A stretch of DNA of 64,000 bases from NCBI RefSeq assembly GCF_904849725.1, contig NC_058519.1, positions 180,471,703-180,535,702 on the forward strand, given 5' to 3'. The notes under the pieces are model-generated. The model did no database searches and was not told where the DNA came from. It was given only the letters and a program-made list of their open reading frames with translations. Origin of the DNA: Hordeum vulgare subsp. vulgare. Lineage: Eukaryota > Streptophyta > Magnoliopsida > Poales > Poaceae. Position 1 is the first letter of the stretch. Each line of letters begins with the position of its first letter. Of the stretch, positions 46,966 through 59,684 are shown one piece after another. Position numbers and translations under genes: made by a program.

Positions 46966-48498
46966 TGTTGGATTTTTTGCTGAAGAGGAGGGAAGATGCA
47001 GTATAGTAGAGATAAGTATTTCTCTCAGTGAGAAACAAGGTTATCGAACCAATAGAAGAAACACACAAACTCCCATTTTCAACACCTACACACATGAAAA
47101 CAAACACGTGCGCCCATCACGGGCAAGAGGGTTGTCAATCCCCTTGAACTTGTCACTTGCAAGTATTAATTCTGATAGGTATATGATATACATAAAAAAC
47201 TAAATAAAGTGCAACAATGTAAATTGAGTTTTTAACAACAAGATTTAGTATACGCGGGGACCATATTTTTTGCTAGAGGCTCTTCTCTCGAACATAGCAC
47301 ATGTCAGGTAAACAAATTACTATTGGGCAATTGACAAAATAGCACATAGTTATGACATGTTATCCATCACAATGGTTATGTGTATAAAGGCATTTGTGTC
47401 TTTAAACAAATAGACCAAAACGATGATGCATTTACTACTATTACTCCACTTTGAGAGCACTTCTATGCTTGCCTCCATGGGTATTGATTTCAAGACAAAT
47501 AGAATAATGCTTGGATTAAGATGACATGATGTAGACAAGATAGGACAAGAAATATGTTCAGACCCATCGTTTTATCCTTAGTGGCAACAATACAAATTTT
47601 TGTCTTGTCCCCTTCTATCACTTGGATATAAAGCACCACAAGATTGAAGCCACTACAACAAACCACTCCCACTGAAGATAAATTAATCTAGTTGGCGAAA
47701 CCAAATGGATAGCTTGGAGAGAAATAAGAAGCTATAATAATCATGCATAATGGAATTCAGAGGAGTCTCAATTACTTCCAATGAATAACGAGATCATAAA
47801 CCCACATTTCACTAGATCCAAACAAACACACTGCAAAAGAGGATTACATCGGATAGATCACCGCGAGAATTGCGACAAACATTGTATTAAACATCGTAGA
47901 GAGAGTAGAAGCCATCTAGGTACTAGCTATGGACCCGTAGGTTTGTGGTGGATTTCTCACACATCATCATAGAGGCAACAAGATTGATGCAGATGACCTC
48001 CATGATGGATTCCCCCTCTAGGAGGGCAACAGAAAAGGCCTCCAGATGGGATCACGTCACAACATAGGCTTGCGGCGGCGGAAAAAGTGTTTCTGGTGTC
48101 TCTTTGCTAGTTTCCAGATATTATAGAATTTATGGAGGTGGAATTAGTCCAGACAAAGCCACGTGGGGCCCACGAGTCATCGGGGCATGCCTACCCCCTA
48201 GGCACGCCTTGTTGCCTTGTCATATCCTTGCTTCTCGTCTGGTCTCCTTCTCAAGCTTCTAGGGTCTCTCTTGTCTAGAAAACAAATCTTGAAAGAGCTT
48301 CATAGCATTTAGACTCCATTTGGTACTGATTTCTCGGAAGACCAAAAACAAGCAGAAAACAGCAACTCGCACTTGGCACTGGGTTAATAGGTTAGTCCCG
48401 AAAAATGACATAAAATAGCACATTGCTACATATAAGTATCCACGATTGATAATATAATAGCACGCAATGATAACATTTATTGATACGTAGGAGACGTA
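46966..48498 (-). repeat. Gypsy LTR related to F, reverse orientation
   Basis: In sense it starts TACGTCTCCTACGTATC (48498 leftwards), contains GGGACTAACCTATTAACCC and a weak GC-rich segment near 48160, and ends AAAAAATCCAACA. It matches F in GGTTCTCAAACTGAGGGAAATA-like sequence. No internal region of this family adjoins, so it may be a solo or truncated LTR. Boundaries approximate. Confidence 0.7.
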
Positions 48499-48671
48499 GA
48501 AGTGTTCTAGTAGTCTAGCTTAACAAGAGAAAACGGGGGACACCATAGACGTTTCGATCCACAAGAGGTCAAACAGGAGGCTCAACTTGCACAACTATGA
48601 TTTTTGACAAGCTCCACCCCACCAGGACACTGGCGACGAATTATCTTCGAGAACTGTCGCAAGGAGCCATC

Positions 48672-48697
48672 TGATAACCCACAAGTATAGGGGATCG
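48672..48697 (-). repeat. 26-bp end of a Gypsy LTR
   Basis: TGATAACCCACAAGTATAGG... is the reversed terminus of the A/B/C-type LTR, cut off after 26 bp by element H at 48699. The 170 bp to its left (48499-48671) hold nothing recognised. Confidence 0.6.
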
Positions 48698-48698
48698 T

Positions 48699-49218
48699 TG
48701 TTAGTGTCAAAAACGGGAGATATTGGGTAGGGGGTCCCAAACCATGGATCTTGGATCAATGGGTAACAGGAAATAGGGGAGACGATATTTACCCAACGTC
48801 AGGCCCTCTTGATGCATGTAATACCCTATGTTCTATTTTGATCATATTGATGATGAAGTACCAAGTAAAGAGTTGATCTACCTCGAGATTGTATGATGTG
48901 GTCTAAAACCCTAGGAATAATGATCTCAATCTACCTTACGGACCAAACCCCTCTGGTTTATATAGATACCCGGAGTACCTAGGGTTACACATTGTTAGTT
49001 ACATCTGGGAAGAAACATGTCGATATTATCATCTTGACTTGGAGCATACATCAAGGCTTCGTAAGATTTCGTCATGAACACGTTGTTGTCTTGGAGTTTG
49101 GACCTTCAATGATAATCATAAGGGCTTGTCAAAAAATGAAAATCATAAGGAAGTTCATGAGTCTGGACCGTGAAGATAGGTAAGCAGCCTCAGGACCCCT
49201 TAGTCCCGGACTCCCTCA
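48699..49218 (-). repeat. 3' LTR of element H
   Basis: 520 bp from TGTTAGTGTCAA to GACTCCCTCA on the plus strand (TGAGGGAGTC start in sense). Immediately right of it, 49219-49232 reads GTTTGGGGGCTAC in sense, a PPT, so this is the 3' LTR of a minus-strand element. Only about 30 bp of its internal region remain before the next LTR at 49251. Confidence 0.75.
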
Positions 49219-49250
49219 GTAGCCCCCAAACTGGCCTCCAACACCATAGT

Positions 49251-52200
49251 TGTAACATCCCAATTTTGGAATGTTATAATAATTACTAGATTGATTGATT
49301 GTTTCGGTGAAATTTGAAACTTTTGAACTAGAGGGAATAAACTGACTTTGCCTTTTGATTTTGAATTCAATTTCATCCAATCCATACCATTGAGAGAAGA
49401 TGAGATGACTTCTTCAAAATAAAGGATTTGAAAAGTGGAATTAAAAACTATTGAAAGTTTTTTATTTAATACTTGGCCCTATTTTAAAGTTTAAATGAAT
49501 TCAAATTCCCTTGCCCAAATTCAAAATCTTGAGAGGAGCAATATGACACTCCAAACCAGGGGCCATTTGAATTATATTGAACTCATAAAATTGAGAAGAC
49601 TATTTTGTAAATATTCATATTAGGTTTCAAAAACAATTTTTAGGTGGTTTTAAAATTTATTTTACTCCAAAAATAAAATACATGGAAAATAGGGTAAAAT
49701 GATTCCCTTCAATATAAGAATGGAGAGAGATGAATTTGAGACCATTTTGGTATTTTCGAAATGATTTGTTTGTAGTTTATTTAAAACAGAAGCACTGTTT
49801 GAATTATTAGAATTTGTGAGATTTTTGTTTGACCTTGCAAATATGTTCATCTTGTAGGTAATCTGTTTTTGCAAATTTTGATATATAATATGTGTATATA
49901 GAAGTAGTATATATTTTCTTTTATTTAATTTCCTTTTCTGTTTTATATATATAAAAAGATTTCTTTTATTAGGAAAACGCTGTGGCCCATTGGAATAGTG
50001 CAGCCCACGGATTCCCTCGCCAGACCCAAATCAGATCGGATTGGCGACCGATCCTTTCCCTCTCGCTCCCCCTCACTGCCACCCGGCCCCACCGTCCGAA
50101 CCTGCACCTTCACTATCATCTCCTTCCTTCCTCCCCTCCACCTTCCTTCACCGAAGCTGGCCGAATCCTCGCTGGATCTCCTTGACCCCCCCTTCCTTCC
50201 CTCACCGTGACCCCGTGGCTATAAAGCCGAGGCCCTCTGCACCCCGTTCCCCACAAGACCGTAGATCCCTCGCACCACGCCACCGCCCGACATTGCCGGA
50301 GTTCGGCCACCTCCCGAAGCTCCCTGGCCATCGAACCGCTCGCCCCGACCTCCCCTCCCAACGCTGCCGCCGCCAAACAACCTCGGAGCTTCATCGTCGT
50401 CGCCTAGACCACTGCGCCGCCGCAGAAGACCGCCGGAGCCCCTCCTCGACCGTCTCCAAGCTTCGACCGCCGCCGGTTTTCGCCGGAGTTCCCTCAGCCG
50501 TCGCGGTGAGAACCCTCTTCTCCCGTAGCCGTTGGATCTATAGCCGACATATAGGATTAGAAGTAATATACCCCTTCGATTTTGTTCAAAAGACCACCAG
50601 TTTTCTGTTTAGTTAACTTTAACCGCACCGTTTATTCTTAAGTTGCGGCCATTAGTTCCATAAGGCACCGTGTGCACCCCCTCCAAGCCAATGAAAAGCT
50701 TCCACATAGCACCTTGTTTGTTAGTTTAGAATTTTTCTTTTCCGTATTTAGTTTTTAAAAGAGAATTGATTGTGATTTTCTTTTAGCTATATCTTTTATG
50801 TTTTTAATTTTTTTCAAGTGATTCTTTTTTGCATCATGTCACAAATTTTATGTAGTTTCTGTAGATATAAAGTTTAACCATGTTTGAATATTTCAAATTT
50901 GAATTCAAACAGATTTGATTCAAATCTTGTTTGATGAATATCTTGAGTTTAAAAATAGGTTTTGAGTTGATTTATTTTTCTACTGGTCACTAGTGATCTT
51001 ATTTAACAGTAGGTATAATTTAAGAATTTTTAGAGTATTTTAAATTAGGGTTTTAAGAAAATAGATTCTGTTTTAGTTCTTTTTTAGGAGCTTTGCTATT
51101 TCTTTTGCTCTAATTGATTTATTTTTATTTTTTATTTTATGTTAGTATACAACTTTTACTTTGATTTTTGTTTGTTAACATTAGTATTTCAACCAAATTA
51201 TTTTTATTCTTATTTTTGTTATATGATAGCATGAAATCAATTCTAGTTCTATGATAACTTGCAAATTGATTTCATGGCTAGTTTGAATTCTTATTTGAAA
51301 TTACTATTTACAAATTGTTTTACAAGTTTTATTTTTGTGCTAACTTTAGTTTAGATCAGAAACAATTTCTATTAAAGTTAAAATTGTTTTTGATTAAATT
51401 CAAGTTAACATTGTTTTGATCATAAACAGAGTTTGATGAAAGCTTTTCCATTAATTCTTTTGCTAACAAAAGGTTTAGGAAAAAACACTTTTTGTTATCT
51501 TAGTTGTTTTATATTTTTGTTTTATGTTATTTTACAATTCTAGTGTTCTGTTTGCTATTAAGTTTAATTAGGATAAAAACTATTTTTGTGTTGTTCTAGT
51601 AGAAGACTCCATAGTTTTCTTGAAGTATCTTTTGGAATCTTAGTTCATCTTTCTTATTGATTTTATTGCAATTGTTGTTTTTTATGGATTGTCAGGGTGA
51701 TTCATAGTATGATTGCTTATGTGAATACTATGTTTGATTATATAGATTTCATCGGAGAGTGACGAGTAGTTTTATCAAGTTATTTCCAGTGAGCGATATC
51801 TACCTTCATCAACCTCGCCAAGCAAGTTCACATTGATCATAATTTACCTATGGTTTTATTGCATTAGATCAACCTTCTACACCCATTGCATGCAAAGTAG
51901 GTACTTGGAAATGTGGTTCTTGATGTAGTATCATATGGTAGGCACCCATCAACCCTTGTTACTTTGGCAGGGACATTATTTTGCTATGCTTCTCGTTGTC
52001 GGGGTTTGGTTGAGTGTTGTGAGAACTTAATAATCAAGACTTGAAGATTTCAAGACATTCAAGGCCTCAAGATGCAATATACCTCTGGGTGAAGGATGGT
52101 TCAGATGGGTACCCTGGGGAAGCCAATGGATGACTCGGGATGCATGGGGAAGCGCCATGACATCTTGTGGAAAGCTTCACCTAGGCACAAAGAGTTGGAT

Positions 52201-52365
52201 CGATAGTTCAAGACCCCGGGGCTTACCTGCGCAGCCACAAGTCATTATGGGCTCTGACTTGGTTGGACATTGTGGTGACTCTGGACGGGCGGTGCTACGA
52301 GATGTAGAAGAAAAGTAGGATTGGATGGTGTCGGTACCCCGATCCTAAGTCATAGGAATCCAGCC
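49251..52365 (+). repeat. Long LTR of the D-like family, 3' end cut by E
   Basis: It starts TGTAACATCCC and parallels the D LTR (57124) through AT-rich U3, a GC-rich block at 50000-50520 with TATAAAG at 50220, then an AT-rich part to GGTAGGCACC near 51935. It continues further than D does and ends abruptly where the E LTR starts at 52366. ORFs of 70-190 codons at 49998-50616 are chance frames in GC-rich promoter DNA. Confidence 0.7.
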
Positions 52366-55300
52366 TGTAACACATCGCATCTCTTTGCGGTCTCACGCAC
52401 GGTTATCCCCACGGCTGCAGCCTTACCTTAGCCGGGACCGTTTGCGCCTTTTGACTCGCGTATGCAATTGTGTTGCTAGCAATCCAGTGAGAGAGAACCC
52501 GGGTCGACATGTCTAGTCATAAACCAAAGCGGCAGTTCCGCACAGGGACATGCATACATGACCCAACAAAGCAGGTGTCGGTCACCAGCGAATGTAGACA
52601 AGTCGTAGCAAGCTACAAGGACTCCATTACATTGCGTGACATTTCCCCAACGGAGACAGACACATCAGCTAAGAAGGACACATGTCGGTCAACCAATGTG
52701 TCCGGAGCAGTAGCAAACTACCATGGCTCGTTGGATCCCAAAGTGGCATTTCCCTACAAGGAATGCTACTAAAGCCTGCGGCTAGGTAGTCGAACCCCAT
52801 ACATATCAAGTACAACACACGTACGCATGGCATACCGATATGTATAGATACATCGATGGCATCACAACATAACCATAAACATACAAGCTTTATTTAAAAG
52901 GGTCGTAAGAGCCTCACACATAATATTACACAGTAGGGGTCTCACGACCCATCATAACAGTCATTCAAGTTACAAGCCAGCGGAAGTAGATAAACTGTCT
53001 GAGTACAGACAGATGAAACTAGAAGGTACATGGCCTGACTATACTACAGACCCACACTAGGGCCAGATCGTAGCTGGGATACCAGCTACTCGTCGTCGTC
53101 GATGTCTAGGTAGAACCCTCCATTAGGGTCATTGACAACCTCTGCAACAATTATTAAGCAAACGTGAGTACAGAGGTACTCAGCAAGACTTTAGGATAAC
53201 TATCTACTCATGCAATGTATCAATAAGGAGTTGTGGGGTTTCATGCGGAAAGCCAGCATTTGACTCGTGGCTAGACAACTTGCATTTTTTTAAATAATTT
53301 TTGACAACTTGATTTCTCGCACACGAGTCCACTAACACCACAACAATACTCCATCGTGGAATTATTCTGTCTCCATACGGAAATGTCCTCCACAACACTC
53401 ATGCTTATCTTGACAATTTTGTGAGTAGCCATTAAATTTATCTATGAACAACATATGTCTCCAAGTAGTCCATATCCACGGACGCAGCTATTCGAATAGA
53501 TCATGACCCTGTAGGGGTGTACTTCTTCACACATGCTCTCACCACTTATCGCCATGTGCACGTCATGCACCTCGGCAACCTTCAAGCGGAAGCCCAGCGA
53601 GGGAGTCGGCCACGTCCGTTAACCATGCTAATACTTAGTCCAGGTCTATCGCCTATCTGAGGGTAACCCGCACGGAAGTCCGGCCGAGGTTTCCGCCACG
53701 GCCCCAAACGATGTGCGTAGGGTTCCCAAGCCCACCATCTGGGTGCCACTTCGTACACCGTGCCACTGCCTACCGCATCACAGCCCACCTCTCAGGTCAG
53801 CGCTATGCACGGCCTCCAGCATGACTATAAACACTAGAAACTACTTGCAACTCCTGGACCGAGTACTAAGCGATTAATAAGTCGAGAGGGTCAATTAAGT
53901 ATCCCAACGTGTGGTAGTATCTAGTCTTGGATTACATACATGGAACTCAGTTCCTAAGGACGGTTCCAATGAAACAACCCGCCATGTACTCCTACATAGC
54001 CTTTCACCGGTACCTTTACCACATCAGGTTCAACACACAACCTTTACTTACTGAACACATTCTCACAATTCTGTTCATCACCCAGATGACAGACCATACA
54101 CAACTCTAAGCATAGCAGGCATAGCAGGATAAGGCACATCATGGCTCAAGCATCTACTAGGTATGCTAGGTTGCGAGGTTCAACTATTTACTGTGACAAA
54201 GACAGGTCATGCAAAGGAAGTGGGTTCAACTAACGTGGCAAAAGAATTTGAAGCATTTGATCCTAATGCAATAAGTAAGTGCAGGAGAGAGAACATGGGA
54301 TTTATCGGGATGATCAAAATGGTTGCTTGCCTTGTTGCTCAGCGGAGGGACAATATCCGTTAGTTGGATATTCGGTGGAATCCGGAGGAGCGGAGCCTAC
54401 CGATAGAAATGACATCAATCAATAACAATCATATGCAACAAAATGATGCATGAGCATGGCATGAAGATGCATGGTGGTATGCTAATGTAGCTACCATTAT
54501 TAGGTTGAAGTGGATTTGAATCAGATTCAAATATCACTTCAAACGAGGTATTCTCGAATACCATTTTATTGATTCGACTTGATGCTCAGATCAACTTGTT
54601 TTTAACATTCAGGAGAATGATATGTTAAGTTGCTGGTTGTGATTGAACAATGTTTCATCATAGCATTTGAAGTGGAGTTCAAATGATTTTCAAATTCCAA
54701 CTCCAAAGCATTTATTAAATTTAACCTATTAATCATTTTACATGTTTGGTCCAGTAACATTTTCAAACATCTTTGAAAATGATATATTCAAATTCCTTGG
54801 ATTTTTCTGATACTTTTTCATATATAAATTATTTTCATTGGAGTTACAGATTAATTTCTATGATTTTTAGAAGTTTTGGGCATTTTCTGGAATTCTTCTA
54901 AATCAGAAAAGCTACTTATTGCGTCAGGCCCACGTCAGCATGGCGTCAGCCGTCGGTCGACCTGGTCAGGTCAAACCCGACAGGGGGGACCCACTCGTCA
55001 GCCTCACGGGGCTAACCCCGTGCTGACCAGCCCCTGATTGCGTTTGACTTGTGCCTGGGGCCCACTGTCAGCGACTGCTTAGGGTTTAAACCGGCAGATT
55101 AGCGAGGCCAGGTCAGATCCTGCCGGAACTGACCGGCGGCGACTACATCCGCGGCAGATCTTTGCCGGAGAGTCGCTGGAGTTGGCTGTGGTGCTCGGAA
55201 ACGAGGGCCGAGAGCACTGGGAGGATCCCCAGGCTCAGCCTCATCCATTACTCGCCTCAGGGAGGACTCGGGAGGACCGGAGGTTACCGACGACGAGCTT

Positions 55301-56335
55301 AGGCGACAGCCGGAGCTCGGGCTCGTTGGTCCAGTGGCTAGGGTGCTCGAAACCGAGGGGAAGAAGAGGGGAAACGAGCGCAAGCTCACAGGGAGTGCAG
55401 GGAAAAGCTCAGACGGCTCAGGGAGGCGTTGTGGGCGACGAATCCAACGAAGCTCGCCGGCGGCCGAAGCTTGAAGACGACGGTGCTGAGGGCGTTGCAG
55501 GGCTCGGGGGATCTTCTTCTTTGGCAGGAACGATCAGCTTGTCGAGGCGGAGCGAATGGAGCACTCGGAGGGAAGAACCTGTGGCCAGAGGCTCGGGAAG
55601 CTCGAGCTCGAGCTCCTGTCAATGGCGGCAGGACGAGACGAAGGAACCGAGAGGAGAGGAGAGGAATGGGTCGCGGGGATGGATAGGGTTGTGCTCGGGG
55701 AGGTTATCCCTGCCTTGCCAGTGCACTGAAACGTCCAGGCAAGCAGGGAGCTGCGTGGAGGCGCCGGGCCTCACAGCGGCCACCTCCTGCTGCCCTCTAG
55801 CGAGGAGGAAGATGACATGGGGGAGCTGGGCCTGGGCCAGGTGAGCGACACATAAGTGTTTTGCTATTTTTTTCTTGTTTCGTTTTCTATTTTATCCACT
55901 GATTTGAATTCCTATTTGTTTTGGCTCAAATATTGGTTCAAAAATCATTTTGAACACACTGAAATATTAGTTGGAATATTTCCAACCATTCTTGAGGTTT
56001 TCAACACTTTTGAAAACTTAAAGTTTTTGAATTCAAATTTAAACTTGAATTCAGTGGCTTTTTGCATTTAAACAAAATGCCAAAACTGTTTTCAAAATAG
56101 CTTTATTCCCTGATTATTTGTTTTCATGAATTATCAGAAAAGTTGAACTTTTCTTGAGGCCATTTTGGGTTCATTGATTTTAACAAGTTTGGAATTTCTT
56201 TGAATTTGAGAAGTGGGTAGGGTTTTTGAGTTTTGCTTCACCACTTGCTTTGATCTTGTTGCAATTTCTTAGATGCAATGCAATGAAAATATGAGCACAA
56301 TGCTAAACCTTGGTTAGGGTTCCAGGGATGTGACA
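52366..56335 (-). repeat. 3' LTR of E
   Basis: 3970 bp, termini TGTAACAC on the left and GGGATGTGACA on the right (TGT...ACA). The adjacent PPT at 56337-56350 reads GAGTGGGGGTGAGT in sense. The interior has a GC-rich block at 54920-55850 that yields long but spurious ORFs. The length suggests possible internal insertions, not resolved. Confidence 0.72.
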
Positions 56336-57123
56336 ACTCACCCCCACTCAAAAGAATCTCGTCCCGAGATTTAGAAGTCGTCGGGAATAACGCGGGATAC
56401 TCAAGTGGGAGACGATCCTCTCTTTCCCATTTGGCCTCCTTTTCAGAATGATTTGACCATTGAACTTTAAGAAACTTGAGGTTTCGACGTCGAGTGGTAT
56501 ACTCAGCTTGATCAAGAATATGCACAGGGTATTCCCGGTATGAAAGGTTATCTTGGAGATCAAGCGTTTCGTGGTCCATTTCACGGATAGGATCCGAAAA
56601 GCAACGCCTGAGTTGCGAGACGTGGAAGACATCATGAACCTTGGAAAGATGCGGAGGGAGTTCCAACCGGTAGGCAACTTCTCCTCGTTTGGCAAGAATG
56701 CGAAAAGGACCAATGTAACGAGGAGCCAACTTGCCCTTGAAACCGAATCGATGGGTACCCTTCAAAGGTGTAACCCGAAGGTAAGCCTTCTCGTCAACTT
56801 CAAAGGTCACAGCCTTATGATGACGATCATATTGGCTCTTTTGATGAGACTGGGCTGTTTTCAACTTTTCACGAATAATGTGAACCTGCTCTTCTGCATC
56901 CTGGATCATATCCAGGCCAAAGAGTTGCCTCTCTCCGGTTTCTGACCAATTAAGAGGCGTTCGACATCTCCATCCATAGAGAACTTCAAAAGGGGCTTTG
57001 CCCAAGCTTTATTGATAACTATTGTTATAAGCAAATTCGGCGAATGGAAGGCACTTCTCCCAATTCATACCGAACAATATAACACAAGCTCGGAGCATAT
57101 CTTCTAGGATTTGATTCACTCTT
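56238..57123 (-). pseudogene. E pol: integrase C-terminus with chromodomain
   Basis: The 255-codon frame 56238-57005 starts after an in-frame TAA at 57009-57011; upstream codons (NWEKCLPFAEFAYNNSYQ) continue the same frame to the D insertion. It shows the integrase end motif GKAPFEVLYGW (residues 2-12), GPF/Y-type KLAPRYIGPFRI at 92-103 and a chromodomain-like segment at about 155-207 (EYPVHILDQ, LKVQWSNHSEKEAKWE). Chromodomains steer chromovirus integration to marked chromatin. The stop lies inside the LTR. One nonsense mutation and the D insertion inactivate it. Confidence 0.88.
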
Positions 57124-59540
57124 TGTAACATCGCAAATTTTGGAAGGTTAAAATAAATATTAGATTGTTTGTTTGTTTGCTTGAGTGATTGAAACTTGTG
57201 TGAAATTTGGAACTTTTCAAAAACTTTTGAATGAGAGGGAATAAAATGACTTTCCCCATCTCCGATGAATTCAAATTCAATCTTTTAAAAGCAATGAGAG
57301 AAGATGACATGACTTCTTCAACTATAAAGAATTTGAATGGAGCTGGCATTTGAATTTCCTTAAATTTTAATTTGCAAATTCTATTTTCCCTCCACTCAAG
57401 AAATGCCGGGGAATAATATTCTCTCAAACACAAAGGAGAGGAGGAACATGACCCTCCAGAGCCAGGGGCATTTGTTGAAGTATTTTGAGCCAAGGAAACA
57501 AATTTAATTTGAGAAAATAATTGCAAAAAGAAATAATGCTTTTAGGGGATTTTCTAAAAAAACATTTTTAAAAAGTTTTTATTTTTGACTTGGAAAAATG
57601 TTAATCGAGTAGAGGATGTTTTTCTGATTTTTTTGGTATATGATACCCTATATTAATTATTTTTATTTTTTTCCTTTTAGTTTCTGTTTTATTAAAAAGG
57701 CTAAATAGGAAAGGTTTTTTTTAAGGAAACCGCCGCCGGCGCATTATAGGTGTGGGCCGAATCCCACAGTATCCGGGATCCGAGATCCCTACGGATCGAC
57801 CGACCGCCCCCAAGCCCCCCAGCCCCCTCTCCCTGCCGCGTGGGACCCGCGCCCGATTCTCCTCTTCCCTCGGTCACCTTCCTCCTCTCCCCTTTCCAAA
57901 ACCGAGCCCGAGCCCGAGTCCTCTCCAGGTTCGCCGGGATCCGCCCGATCCCCTGCCCCTTCCCTCCTCGAGCGCCTCTCTCCCCTATAAATAATGCCCC
58001 TGGCCGCCGCACCCCGTTCCCCACATCGCCACGCCGTCCCGCCGCCCCCAAGCCGCCCTGCTGCACCGCCGCCGGAGCATCCGAGCTCGGCCGCCTTCGG
58101 CCACCCACTGCACCACCTCCGGCCACCCCGACCTCTCCCCAACGCCACCAACGCGCTCGCCGCCCTCGCCCGCATCGACTGGAGCCCTTGCCGCCGCCGG
58201 AGACCCTCGGGAGCGCCTTCCCCCGCCCACACCCCAGCCGCCGCCTCCGTCAGCCCTCGCCGGAGACTCCCACGCCGGTGAGCACCCCAGCCTCTCCCCG
58301 TAGCCGTCCGATATTAGATGTACGCTCGTGATTAGACACTAGGTAACCCTTCGGTTTTGTTAAGAAAACCGTTCGGTTTTCTATTAGTATTAGTTAGCCG
58401 AGCAGTTTTTCTTTAGTTTGCGAACGTTCGTTGGATTAGCTACGCAGCACTCACCCCTTAGCCAATTAGAGAGCACCACATGGACCCCCTGTTCACTAGT
58501 TAGGTTTTTTTCTATTTTCAGTTTAATTCAAAAACAGAGGCAGATTCAATGTTCTTTTGATCATAACTTTTGATCCACAAGTCCAATGAGGTTGATTCTT
58601 TTTCCAGTAGATCACAATTTTTCTGTAATTTTCAAAAACATATAATTTGTCTCTGTTTGAAATTTTCAAATTTGAATTAGATCAGATTTAATTTAAACCT
58701 TGTTTTGCCTATTCCAGGAGTTTAAAAATAGCTTTTAATTTGATTCCTTTTGCTACTGATCACTAGTGATCTTATTTATCAGTTGTAAAAATTTCAGATT
58801 TATTTCAGTAATTTAGTTCATTTTTTCTTGTGAAACAATTTTTGTTTCACCTCTTTTAGGATTATGGCTATTTCTTTTCTGTAAATTGTTTTTAAATTAT
58901 TTTCTTTTATATTTCAGAAATATTATGTTTTGTTTCTGTTAGTTAACAGTAGGTTCGCAACAAGTTTTGATTTTATTTTTATTTGTTATTATGAAATCAA
59001 TTCTAGTTCCTTAGTAACTTGCAATTGGTTTCTCCACTGTTTCAAAACCCGTTTGGAAATACTTTGAAAAACTTTTGTGAAAAAAATACTTTATTCTATC
59101 TTAGTTAAATTTATATCTTAGTTCCCTGTTATTATTTTCTGTTAGACAAAATTTATTTAGTGGTTGATGTAGTAGAAGACTCCTAGTTTTAGTGAAGTTT
59201 CTTTCGGATTCTTATTCGCTCTCTCTTTTGTTTTGATTGCTAGAATGATTGCTAGTATGAGTGCTTACGTGAATGATATGTTTGTTATATAGATTTCATC
59301 AGAGAGTGACGAGTAGTCTATCAAGTTATTTCTCGAGAAATTCTTCTTCGTCAACATCACTAGGCAAGTCACTTTGATCATACTATCACCTATGTTTTAT
59401 GCATCGTAGTTCTACCATCCTATGCCCAATTGCATGCTGAGTAGGTACTTGGAAATTTTAGTATAGATTGTAGTATCATGTGGTAGGCACACAACAACCC
59501 CGATACTTGGCCCCGGGACGACAAAATTCATATACCCACG
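57124..59540 (+). repeat. 5' LTR of D
   Basis: The start is clear; the end is not, because the second LTR runs off the window and no clean primer site is visible (about 59480-59660). TATAAATA at 57986-57993 lies in a GC-rich promoter block shared with 63287-63294. Long GC-rich ORFs on both strands here are spurious. Confidence 0.75.
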
Positions 59541-59684
59541 TTAGATACGATGATTTGTGAGCCGTCATTGGTGTGTGTTTTCCGACGGCCAGAACTAAAA
59601 CCTATTCTCAAAAATATTGTTTGTATTGTGTGTATCTCCCTCCCTCTCTTACCCGTCTCATCCCCAAAACCTCAACCCTACCAG

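Larger units (their letters stand above)
52366..57123 (-). mobile_element. Chromodomain Gypsy element E, 3' part
   Basis: Contains the 3' LTR (52366-56335), PPT and C-terminal pol. It is cut on the right by insertion of element D at 57124; the remainder should lie beyond the window. It is inserted into the long LTR at 49251-52365. Confidence 0.82.

Noticed and set aside
49998..50616. Pro-rich ORFs of 70-191 codons
   Set aside because: GC-rich promoter part of the long LTR at 49251; no motif and overlapping frames.
55099..55844. Long ORFs on both strands (up to 220 codons)
   Set aside because: They lie in the GC-rich block of the E LTR, are Ser/Gly/Arg-rich with no domain, and overlap on opposite strands, as expected by chance in GC-rich DNA.
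57701..58331. ORFs of 140-190 codons, repeated at 63089-63604
   Set aside because: They are in the two D LTRs, Pro/Arg-rich on one strand and Gly/Arg-rich on the other, and change by indels between the copies; chance frames in promoter DNA.
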